Assembly: GCA_013388685.1 (NCBI GenBank)
Contig: JACAET010000034.1
Coordinates: 1 to 32,798, forward strand
Length of the DNA: 32,798 bases
Reading direction: 5' to 3'
Source: Chloroflexota bacterium
Lineage (GTDB): Bacteria > Chloroflexota > Anaerolineae > Anaerolineales > Villigracilaceae
The notes beneath the pieces are model-generated. The model had not been told where the DNA came from. It searched no databases and saw only the letters and a list, made by a program, of their open reading frames with translations. Shown piece by piece: positions 13,037 to 19,248 of this stretch (position 1 is the stretch's first letter; each line of letters opens with the position of its first letter). A program made the position numbers and the translations under genes.

Positions 13037-13614
13037 AGTTTTGCTGTTCCTTCCTCTTGTCCCTCTTTTGGATGCATCCCCAATAAGGAATGGATGGCTT
13101 GCTCCATCGTTGCAAGCGTCCCGCCGAAACCCGATTGGAAGCGTTCCGCCTCCGTTCGTGACCCAAAGGTCAGTAGGGTGGGAACGCAGCACACATTCAG
13201 GTCGCAGCCGATTAGATAGATTGCCTGCCCGGCGCTGATCATATGCCCATGCAGAAAGTCCATGGTCATGGCTTGCCACACATCCTGTGAGGCGGAGAGG
13301 AGCATCAGACCGCAATGGGCGCAGCAGGTATGTTTTGGATCTCCATGTGTGAAGTGGACGATGAAGGTTTGCTTCCCCGAAGAGGTTTTCCCACACATGG
13401 CGCAGGCGCTGCGACCGGTGAGACTCTCTTCGAGGATGGCGCCGCCATGGCGTTTTTGGATGCGTCCCATTTTTTCGAGCCGCTGCAAATCGCGGTGAAT
13501 CGTCATAGTCGAGACCGAGCAGGTTTGGGCGAGTTCTTCGATGGAAGCGCTGCCCTTGGCGGCGATCAAGTCCAGGATTTGTCTTTCACGTTCGGCGGGT
13601 GATAATTTTGTCAT
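13033..13614 (-). CDS. DeoR-type HTH fused to a NosL-like Cys/His-rich domain: putative metal-sensing repressor
   Basis: Residues 5-57 form a DeoR-type winged helix (ERERQILDLIAAKGSASIEE, then TMTIHRDLQRLEKMGRIQK). Instead of the sugar-phosphate domain of DeoR, residues 67-180 hold a small domain rich in possible metal ligands: C71-x2-C74, H87, H90, H95, C97, C98, H100, C101, H122, H124, C137, C142, C143. Its second half (QAIYLIGCDLNVCCVPTLLTF, then EAERFQSGFGGTLATMEQAI) follows the NosL pattern of a strand, a loop before a proline, and a phenylalanine-rich helix before GG. NosL is a copper-binding lipoprotein; here the domain has no signal peptide and is cytoplasmic. The gene leads a coupled operon with a PCu(A)C chaperone. 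Copper or another thiophilic metal is the inferred ligand; the NosL assignment rests on pattern only. Confidence 0.75.
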   Translation of the reverse strand: MTKLSPAERERQILDLIAAKGSASIEELAQTCSVSTMTIHRDLQRLEKMGRIQKRHGGAILEESLTGRSACAMCGKTSSGKQTFIVHFTHGDPKHTCCAHCGLMLLSASQDVWQAMTMDFLHGHMISAGQAIYLIGCDLNVCCVPTLLTFGSRTEAERFQSGFGGTLATMEQAIHSLLGMHPKEGQEEGTAKL

Positions 13615-13636
13615 ATTTTGTTTTTATCAACAAAAT
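13615..13636 (-). promoter_or_regulatory. Candidate operator of the HTH-NosL operon
   Basis: A perfect 8-bp inverted repeat, ATTTTGTT and AACAAAAT with a 6-nt spacer, directly abuts the start codon at 13614 and covers the predicted transcript start. A further TTTTGT direct copy lies between it and the -10 box, and ATATTTTGT next to the -10 box is an exact inverse of ACAAAATAT at the start codon. Binding here would block initiation, as expected of an autoregulated repressor. Confidence 0.55.
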
Positions 13637-13643
13637 TTCACAA

Positions 13644-13672
13644 AATATAACAATTTTACTGTTCTTTGTCAA
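13644..13672 (-). promoter_or_regulatory. Consensus promoter of the HTH-NosL operon
   Basis: On the minus strand TTGACA (13672-13667) is followed after exactly 17 nt by TATATT (13649-13644). It is among the closest matches to the housekeeping consensus in the window, which fits a promoter that needs a repressor. The predicted start near 13637 leaves a leader of about 23 nt. Confidence 0.8.
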
Positions 13673-13712
13673 GTTGTTGAAAGCCGTGATTGCCCATTGA
13701 TATTACGCACCG

Positions 13713-13786
13713 TCCCGAAGGCGTCGCTGTGGCGCCGTGCTGCATTTATTCTGTGCTGCAGGCTTGATTCAAGAAAGCCTTCGGGA
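13713..13786. repeat. Long-loop inverted repeat sharing arms with the terminator at 11501
   Basis: TCCCGAAGGC and GCCTTCGGGA form a 10-bp inverted repeat around a 54-nt centre that holds TGCTGCA twice. The arms match those of the terminator stem at 11501-11529. The meaning is unclear: it may be a repeat derivative or a structured RNA remnant. Confidence 0.4.
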
Positions 13787-13856
13787 TGTTCTACCGTTCC
13801 CATATTGCGCCCATATATTGTGGGTAATCACCAGTTTGGGAGGCTTGCTACGCCGT

Positions 13857-13892
13857 AAAAAAAGAGACGCTGTCTAGATGAACAGCGTCTCT
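13857..13892 (-). terminator. Intrinsic terminator of the nrfHA operon
   Basis: On the minus strand AGAGACGCTGT and ACAGCGTCTCT form an 11-bp stem with an 8-nt loop, followed by a run of T. It lies 18 nt past the nrfA stop codon. Confidence 0.9.
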
Positions 13893-13909
13893 CAAGGACA
13901 AGGCGGGGA

Positions 13910-15271
13910 TTACTGAGCGGGCGTGGGCTTGGGATCCATCTTGTCGTAGATATCCGTCTCCAGCAGCGACATGTCATTGACCGACTGCGCTGCGAGCATC
14001 TGCGCCTGACGCGCCAGGTTGGTGGATTCCGCCAAAATCTTGAGGGCGTATTCGGGGTTGTGGAAGCCCGTACTGTTTTCGGCAGAGACGAAATCCCACA
14101 TAAACTGCGCCTTGCGATGCAGGTTGCGCGCCTGGTTCAGCAGTTCCTGGTCGGCGTTGGGGTTGGCGGCGGCGAGTTTGATGGCGTTGATGGCGTCAAT
14201 GATGGCATTTTCGGTGGCTATCTTGGTCGTTGCAACCTGTTCCTGAATGGCGTTTACACGGCGCACGACAGACTCCGTGTCGGTGTGACATTGCCCGCAT
14301 GCCTGCTGAGGGTTGAGCAGGGGGCTGTGAACGTCATGCGTGGAATACTTTGCTGCGCCGTCACGCACGTAGGGCATGTGACAGTCTGAACACGAAACGC
14401 CGGCGTTGTAGTGGGTGGAACCAGCCGTGAAGAACTCATATTCGGGGTGTTGTGCTTTGAGCATGGGCGTGCCGGTGCCCGGATATTCCCAATCCTTGAA
14501 ACCAAGGTCTTCGTAATACTGGATGATGGAGTCAATCTCTGTACCGTTTGCCCAGGGGAAGGTCAGATATTTTCCATCGCCTTTGAAGTAATATTCGACG
14601 TGACAATTGGCGCAGACAACCGTGCGCATCTCCTGACGGGTGAAGGTTGTCCAATCCTTGCCCTGTGCCTCGAGCGCTTCCTTCAGGGCAGGGTTCGTCA
14701 CAATCAGGCGCATCGTGCCTGCCTCATGGCAGTTGGCGCATCCAATAGGCTGGTCAATGCGCTCGCCAAGTTCCACAAACGACATCTTGTCGTAGGCTTC
14801 CATGCCCATTTCGCTCCAAAGGGCTGGGTTATTGGCTGATTTGCAGGAATAACATGTGCCTGGTGTGCGCTTGGGATCCTCGACATTCAAGTTCAATCGT
14901 TTTGTGGCGCGCACATCTTCCAATGCGTTGGCGTGACCGCGGTCATCGTTGTAGTCTTTGCTAAACGGATATCCGGCGAACAGGATGACTTGGCGCGGGT
15001 CGCGTTCCAGCCACGAGAATTGCGAGGAGCCGCCGTACGTCGTGTCAATAGCATTGGTTTTGGTCTTCAGAAAAGTCGTGTATTGATTGGGGAAGTTTAC
15101 GCCCCATTGTTCCGAATCCGGTTCCATCGGCGCAATTTCAACCAGCGGCTGAAAGCCTCTTTGCTGAACAGGCTGATTCCGAATAAAAATCAGCAAGCCC
15201 GTCAACACGGCGGCAAGCAAAACAATGATGCCGACCAGTATCAGAGTTGTGTATTTCTTCAATGTATTCAT
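13910..15271 (-). CDS. nrfA: Ammonia-forming cytochrome c nitrite reductase NrfA
   Basis: The 453-residue pentaheme enzyme reduces nitrite to ammonium with six electrons on the outer side of the membrane. Heme sites in order are the lysine-ligated catalytic CYSCK (140-144), CANCH (178-182), CANCH (220-224), CSDCH (294-298) and CGQCH (325-329). The probable active-site residues are R121, Y227 (in HVEYYF) and H275. K272 and Q274 beside H275, with E226, match the calcium-site residues of classical NrfA. Residues 8-30 form a hydrophobic N-terminal helix without an obvious cleavage site, suggesting a membrane-anchored enzyme. An AAGGAGA ribosome site precedes the ATG. It lies 123 nt downstream of nrfH, its electron donor, in the same orientation. 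Confidence 0.97.
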   Translation of the reverse strand: MNTLKKYTTLILVGIIVLLAAVLTGLLIFIRNQPVQQRGFQPLVEIAPMEPDSEQWGVNFPNQYTTFLKTKTNAIDTTYGGSSQFSWLERDPRQVILFAGYPFSKDYNDDRGHANALEDVRATKRLNLNVEDPKRTPGTCYSCKSANNPALWSEMGMEAYDKMSFVELGERIDQPIGCANCHEAGTMRLIVTNPALKEALEAQGKDWTTFTRQEMRTVVCANCHVEYYFKGDGKYLTFPWANGTEIDSIIQYYEDLGFKDWEYPGTGTPMLKAQHPEYEFFTAGSTHYNAGVSCSDCHMPYVRDGAAKYSTHDVHSPLLNPQQACGQCHTDTESVVRRVNAIQEQVATTKIATENAIIDAINAIKLAAANPNADQELLNQARNLHRKAQFMWDFVSAENSTGFHNPEYALKILAESTNLARQAQMLAAQSVNDMSLLETDIYDKMDPKPTPAQ

Positions 15272-15394
15272 GCGCAGTTCTCCTTAAGTTACTGAGTTAT
15301 GCAGTTTGCCGTAGTCCAACTTTTGCATCGCTTGAAAATGCTATGCAAGGTGAGTGATTGAGAATGTGTGTGAAGTAGTTAAGACCTGACCGTA

Positions 15395-15883
15395 TTATTT
15401 GATGGGATAGAAGTTTGAATCTTGAAATGGGACGATGGAAGCGCCGCGAGGTCCGTGAGCCACATTGCGATGGCACTCCCAGCAATTGCGTTCGAAGGGC
15501 TGCGCGCCCATCATCATTATTTCCACCGCATCCTCATGGCAGCGGATGCAGTTCCCCTGGATGATCTTCTTCGAATGTTCGTTTGCCCGGATGACCTCCG
15601 GTGTCTGCCCCGTGCTGAACACATACACATCATGCATGCCCTGGCGCCCTTTTTCGATGTAATAGTTCACGATGTTATCGTGCGGCAGGTGACAGTCTGA
15701 ACATTCTGCCCAGGGCTGGTGCGCACTGTGATAATAATTCTCGTACATCGAATCCATCACGTGGCAGTTGGCGCATGTTTCAGACGACTTGCCGGCATAG
15801 GCAGGTGCATCGGTCACGAACACGAATGTCCCCAGGGCGATGACTGCGGCGGCTATGGCAATGAAGAGCGGGTTTCGAAGCAT
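15395..15883 (-). CDS. nrfH: Cytochrome c nitrite reductase small subunit NrfH (tetraheme quinol dehydrogenase)
   Basis: The 162-residue protein has an N-terminal membrane helix (about 5-25) and four heme motifs: CANCH (37-41), CSDCH (61-65), CIRCH (112-116) and CWECH (134-138). Met43, two residues after the first motif, is placed like the methionine ligand of NrfH heme 1. It belongs to the NapC/NirT/NrfH family and takes electrons from menaquinol for NrfA. The start is the ATG at 15883 with GAAGGTGA before it; the frame stays open further upstream but would run through the promoter. The gene is led by a Crp-type operator, see the site at 15915-15956. The order nrfH-nrfA is the usual one. Confidence 0.95.
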   Translation of the reverse strand: MLRNPLFIAIAAAVIALGTFVFVTDAPAYAGKSSETCANCHVMDSMYENYYHSAHQPWAECSDCHLPHDNIVNYYIEKGRQGMHDVYVFSTGQTPEVIRANEHSKKIIQGNCIRCHEDAVEIMMMGAQPFERNCWECHRNVAHGPRGASIVPFQDSNFYPIK

Positions 15884-15914
15884 TGGCTCACCTTCGTAGG
15901 TTAATCTGGCTTTT

Positions 15915-15956
15915 ATTTTACCCAAATTAGTCTGTTTTTCTGTGATTTTTGTCACA
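15915..15956 (-). promoter_or_regulatory. Crp/Fnr-type operator and -10 box of nrfHA
   Basis: Positions 15956-15941 on the minus strand read TGTGACAAAAATCACA, a perfect TGTGA-N6-TCACA palindrome. A TAAAAT -10 box lies at 15920-15915, giving a predicted start near 15908. The palindrome is then centred at about -41, the class II activator position that overlaps the -35 region, and no good -35 hexamer is present. This is the geometry of a Crp/Fnr-activated promoter. Confidence 0.75.
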
Positions 15957-16023
15957 AAAGACGAAGCCCCGCTTCCTTCTCGACTGAAGCCTGATACATC
16001 CTCCCAAATCTTTTTACTTCCCG

Positions 16024-16124
16024 CTAATATTACAGCGCAAGGTAGAGCAGACGCTAGAGAACGTCTGCCTACGCCATAGCGTAAGAGACGCTCTCTAGCG
16101 TCGGACTTTGCACTGTAATACTAA
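16024..16124. repeat. Palindromic element with CTAATATTACAGCGCAAGG ends
   Basis: The left end CTAATATTACAGCGCAAGG (16024-16042) differs in one base from the outer arm of the 2.2-kb element. The right end on the other strand reads TTAGTATTACAGTGCAAAG. Inside, GACGCTAGAGA (16050-16060) pairs perfectly with TCTCTAGCGTC (16092-16102), and GCAGACG pairs with CGTCTGC within it. The whole could fold into a single long hairpin. Together with the next element it occupies most of the gap between nrfH and the glycosyltransferase gene (15957-16297), where no gene was seen. Confidence 0.78.
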
Positions 16125-16186
16125 CCGTCGTTCTCTAATGGCTGCCACGCCGCAACTTCTCGACCGCCCTGCCTCAATTGTCGGTA

Positions 16187-16290
16187 TCAGTACTTCACGA
16201 AACCGCGTAATCGGCGGTCTTTACCGCTGCATTTGCGTGCTGTGCAAAGAGCGCACGCTACGCGCTACGCGCGGTTTTCGTGATCTACGG
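16187..16290. repeat. Second copy of the TCAGTA(CT)TCACGAAA element, inverted relative to 2282-2382
   Basis: The ends TCAGTACTTCACGAAACC (16187-16204) and, on the other strand, CCGTAGATCACGAAAACC (16290-16273) form terminal inverted repeats. Two 16-nt stretches are exact inverse matches to the ends of the 2282-2382 element: GTAGATCACGAAAACC and TTTCGTGAAGTACTGA. Its right end lies 7 nt before the glycosyltransferase stop codon. Confidence 0.78.
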
Positions 16291-16297
16291 CATGTAC

Positions 16298-17494
16298 CTA
16301 TCTTGTCTTATATGTCCGTCCCTTCCACGTGACGCCTTTGCCTGAGATCACCTTCCACATGGAGACGATCATCATTGCCGCAAAGACCGCCGCGCCGAGG
16401 GGCGTTGTCAGCGCATACCCGCGGGATATGTTCATCCTCCGTGCGATTTGGGCGCGGACGAAAATCAGATATGCCCACAATGCCAGCGCTTCGGCGGTGA
16501 CTGTGAGCGCCATCCTGCCTCCGCCGTTCAGGTACCCTATCATCCCCAGCAGGGGCCAGAGCGGGAGAAAGAGCGAAGACATGAATGCCAGGAATGCGCC
16601 AAACGCCCCCAGCCACAGCAAACCCGCCTGGTCACGCAGACCGAGGTAGATGTTCTTCGTCCAGCCTTCCCACATTTCGGGCAGGGATGTGTACATTCGT
16701 GTTTGCGCAACCTTCGTTCCGTCTGCCACGATCAGGCGGTAGCCGTTCCATTTGACCTGCTGGGAAATTACTTTGTCTTCCACGATGCTGTCTTTGACGC
16801 CGGCATGCCCGCCGATGGCGTCGTAGACGGAGCGTTTGAGGAGGATGAACTGTCCGTTGGCGATGGCGTCTCTGCGTTTGGGGTTGTTGACTTTGCGCGG
16901 CGAAAAGCCGACGGAGAGGGCAGTCATCACCAGCGGCATGACCGTCCGCTCCCAGAACGAGCCGAGGATTTGAAAGGTCATGATGGTGAACATGTCGGCG
17001 TCTGTTTCGAGGGCTTTGACGTAAGTTGAGGAGAGGGCGGAGGGTTGAAGGAAGGTGTCGGCGTCTATGAAGCACAGCCATTCGCCGCGTGCCGCGGCTG
17101 AGGCTTGGTGCAAGGCGTGGGGTTTGCCCGCCCAGCCTGAGGGTAAGTCTGAACCGCTGATCGGGCGCAGACGCGAGTCGCGGGCGGCGAGGTCCGTCAA
17201 AATACAGAAGGTTGCGTCCGTCGAGCGGTCATCCAAAACAATGACTTCAAGGTTCGGGTAATCCTGCTTCAAGACTGCTTCCACGCAGGCGCGGATGTTG
17301 CGTTCTTCGTTGCGGGCAGGGATGCAGACGGAAATGAGCGGCGAGGCGGGCGGGGACGGTGTGGGTTCGACGACAATATCAAGATGGTACTGGTGGTGAA
17401 GCCAGTAAATAATAAGGATACCGCCAAGGAAGATGGCTGTGGAGACGAGTAAAGGGAACAAGGCTCGATGTTTGGGGGAACGGCAGGTGTTCAA
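16298..17494 (-). CDS. Membrane-bound family 2 glycosyltransferase
   Basis: The product (up to 398 residues) has an N-terminal membrane helix, a GT-A catalytic domain (about 52-270) and three to four C-terminal helices. Motifs are SVCIPARNEERNI, VLDDRSTDAT, GWAGKPHALHQA, the metal-binding FIDADT, and EDKVISQQVKWNGYR. The layout resembles glycosyltransferases that modify lipids, such as the hopanoid-associated HpnB group or carotenoid CrtQ-type enzymes. The sugar and acceptor are unknown. The start is uncertain: the longest frame begins at a TTG at 17494 on the edge of the preceding terminator with no ribosome site, and a second TTG lies 11 codons in. There is no ATG near the N-terminus. Confidence 0.85.
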   Translation of the reverse strand: MNTCRSPKHRALFPLLVSTAIFLGGILIIYWLHHQYHLDIVVEPTPSPPASPLISVCIPARNEERNIRACVEAVLKQDYPNLEVIVLDDRSTDATFCILTDLAARDSRLRPISGSDLPSGWAGKPHALHQASAAARGEWLCFIDADTFLQPSALSSTYVKALETDADMFTIMTFQILGSFWERTVMPLVMTALSVGFSPRKVNNPKRRDAIANGQFILLKRSVYDAIGGHAGVKDSIVEDKVISQQVKWNGYRLIVADGTKVAQTRMYTSLPEMWEGWTKNIYLGLRDQAGLLWLGAFGAFLAFMSSLFLPLWPLLGMIGYLNGGGRMALTVTAEALALWAYLIFVRAQIARRMNISRGYALTTPLGAAVFAAMMIVSMWKVISGKGVTWKGRTYKTR

Positions 17495-17524
17495 AAAAAT
17501 CTCCCGCCTGGGATCGGGAGATTT
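17493..17524 (-). terminator. Intrinsic terminator after the OB-fold-like gene
   Basis: On the minus strand AAATCTCCCG and CGGGAGATTT form a 10-bp stem with an 8-nt loop, and the T-run continues for four more bases. It ends 33 nt past the stop of the 83-residue gene and runs directly into the first possible codon of the glycosyltransferase. Confidence 0.88.
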
Positions 17525-17556
17525 CGACGTTGCTTATCGGGTTCGTGCGCAAGAAC

Positions 17557-17808
17557 TTATTTCTGTTTTACCGATAACAGTTTTTCCGCTTTCAAGATGC
17601 CTCTTTCATCCGGTTCGGTATTTGCCAGTGTGAAGAGAACGGTATCATTTTCGTTCAATTGATCGAATGTGGTTGGGGCGCGTTCGTCGAATTCGATCAG
17701 CAAGTTGCCGTCTTCCGATTTGATCAAACCAGTTTTGCTTCTTTTGCCTACAAATTCGATTTTCCCGCGCATCCATCTCTGTTTTAAGATTTCCCTTGCA
17801 TTAATCAT
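17557..17808 (-). CDS. Small protein with cold-shock/OB-fold-like pattern
   Basis: The 83-residue protein has a basic N-terminus (MINAREILKQRWMRGKIEFV). A pattern recalling cold-shock domains follows: TGLIKSEDGNLLIEFDE, then LNENDTVLFTLANTEP and GILKAEKL. The aromatic RNA-binding motifs of true cold-shock proteins (KGFGFI, VFVH) are missing, so the resemblance is only to the fold. It starts 24 nt after the coiled-coil membrane protein gene, behind an AAGGAGT ribosome site, and probably shares its transcript. The function is unknown. Confidence 0.6.
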   Translation of the reverse strand: MINAREILKQRWMRGKIEFVGKRSKTGLIKSEDGNLLIEFDERAPTTFDQLNENDTVLFTLANTEPDERGILKAEKLLSVKQK

Positions 17809-17832
17809 GAAATACTCCTTATTCGGTGCGAT

Positions 17833-19092
17833 CTAACTGGCAGAGAGCGGGCGGTCGGGCGTCTTGACCGCCAGGTAGCCGGCATGTGAAATACCCAGTA
17901 ATGTCGTCAAACTGGATGAGAACTCCGGAAAATCCACGCCCAATGGGGCTGTCAGCAGATCGGTATTCTGCATTATAGCACCAATCGCCACGCCGTACGC
18001 CAGCAGGATGGCTATCGTAATGAAAAACATCTGCACTTTGCCCAGGTCTATGAACTGCGCATCGCCTTCCTGGTCGCCGTAGAAGATGTCTGTAAATTTG
18101 GGTTCGTTTGCCACAACCAGCAGTCCCAAATCTTTACGGAGGTTCAGTTCCTCCTCGGCGTCCGCCAGTTGTTTTTCGGCTTCCTCTTTTTTGGTGTTTA
18201 ACTTCTTGACAACTTCTTCGGCTATCTTCAGGGCTATTTCTGCGCTGCGTATATGTTCCTTGGCTTCCAAATACTTTTCGTTTGTCGAACCGTCTTCGAG
18301 CAGTTCCGATAAGCCGGATAATTTCTCTCTTTCTTCCGCCAGAACGACCTCCGCGGCGATTTGCCGATTTTTGGCTTCTTCGAGTTCCTCGACACGATCC
18401 TTGAGCATTTGTTTTGCCTTTTCGACCGCGTTTCGAATCCGTTGGACCTCGACGGACGGCTTGTTTTGTTTATTGCTTTTGATCAGGCTTGACCCGGCAA
18501 ACGAGGCAGTGGAAATGCCGAGAACGAGCAGCAATTCCTCGGGAAAACGAATCTTCAAGGTTTGTGGAACGCATTCCGCTTCCGCCTCCTCCAAGGCTTT
18601 TTTGAGCGTATCCGAATTCTCGCCGTTGGCAGGTGTTGTCGTTTCGGGGTTTTCCGGCGCCGGACCGCCGAGTTGATCTATGGTGAAACCGTAGTTGACC
18701 GAAATATATTCGGCTTTACATGCGGCTGTTTCGGCATTCGAAGGTTGTCTGGGCGCCTCGCGAATCCGGATGATCGCCATTGTCAGGAAGGATGAAATCA
18801 CCAGGATGGTCCAAAGCGTAATCTGTAACCGAGAAAGACTGGCTCTGTTGCGATTCTTCTCCACGATTACCCCATACCATTTGCCTGTCGCGCCGAGCCC
18901 CAGCCCCCATAAAAGTGCCATCATGATCCCGGCAAAGCCCGCCCACAGCCAAAGGGCATTGATATTCTTCGAAACGTTGAAGAGCACCAGGATCAATAAG
19001 ATCACGATGCCCGCAAGAGAAAGCGAAGTCAAAATCCCAGCCCAGCGGTCTTTCCTCTTATCGTCGGTTTGTTGTTGTGCCTGATGTTGCAT
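17833..19092 (-). CDS. Coiled-coil membrane protein of unknown function with repeated LGIS motifs
   Basis: The 419-residue protein has two adjacent helices (about 18-39 and 46-68), a conserved-looking RNRASLSRLQITLWTILVIS leading into a third, and a small extracytoplasmic part rich in Pro, Asn and Thr. A fourth helix ends LGISTASFAGSSLIKS. Next comes a cytoplasmic coiled coil of about 120 charged residues (about 215-335). A fifth helix (VQMFFITIAILLAYGVAIG) and a terminal LLGISHAGYLAVKTP close the chain. The two LGIS-containing segments look like an internal repeat split by the coiled coil. The ATG at 19092 with AGAGG before it is preferred over a TTG 15 codons upstream. No function could be assigned. 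Confidence 0.7.
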   Translation of the reverse strand: MQHQAQQQTDDKRKDRWAGILTSLSLAGIVILLILVLFNVSKNINALWLWAGFAGIMMALLWGLGLGATGKWYGVIVEKNRNRASLSRLQITLWTILVISSFLTMAIIRIREAPRQPSNAETAACKAEYISVNYGFTIDQLGGPAPENPETTTPANGENSDTLKKALEEAEAECVPQTLKIRFPEELLLVLGISTASFAGSSLIKSNKQNKPSVEVQRIRNAVEKAKQMLKDRVEELEEAKNRQIAAEVVLAEEREKLSGLSELLEDGSTNEKYLEAKEHIRSAEIALKIAEEVVKKLNTKKEEAEKQLADAEEELNLRKDLGLLVVANEPKFTDIFYGDQEGDAQFIDLGKVQMFFITIAILLAYGVAIGAIMQNTDLLTAPLGVDFPEFSSSLTTLLGISHAGYLAVKTPDRPLSAS

Positions 19093-19206
19093 TGAAACCT
19101 CTTTTCCGGTCGTTGGCCGCCATGGTAATTTCTCCAACCATCTTACAACAGGTTAAGGCGAAATTCAAGCGGCGAATCCGGGGGTACGAAATTTCTCAAC
19201 TCCCCT

Positions 19207-19212
19207 TATAAT
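19207..19212 (+). promoter_or_regulatory. -10 box of the FTCD operon
   Basis: A perfect TATAAT lies in the 156-nt divergent region between the coiled-coil gene and FTCD. The predicted start is about 30 nt before the ATG at 19249. No strong -35 or Shine-Dalgarno was seen. Confidence 0.45.
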
Positions 19213-19248
19213 TGCCCCGGTAATCCAACCTCTGAAATCGAAACTCCC

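Noticed and set aside
16448..17029. Plus-strand frame of 193 codons opposite the glycosyltransferase
   Set aside because: Antisense shadow of conserved GT2 motifs with no ribosome site.
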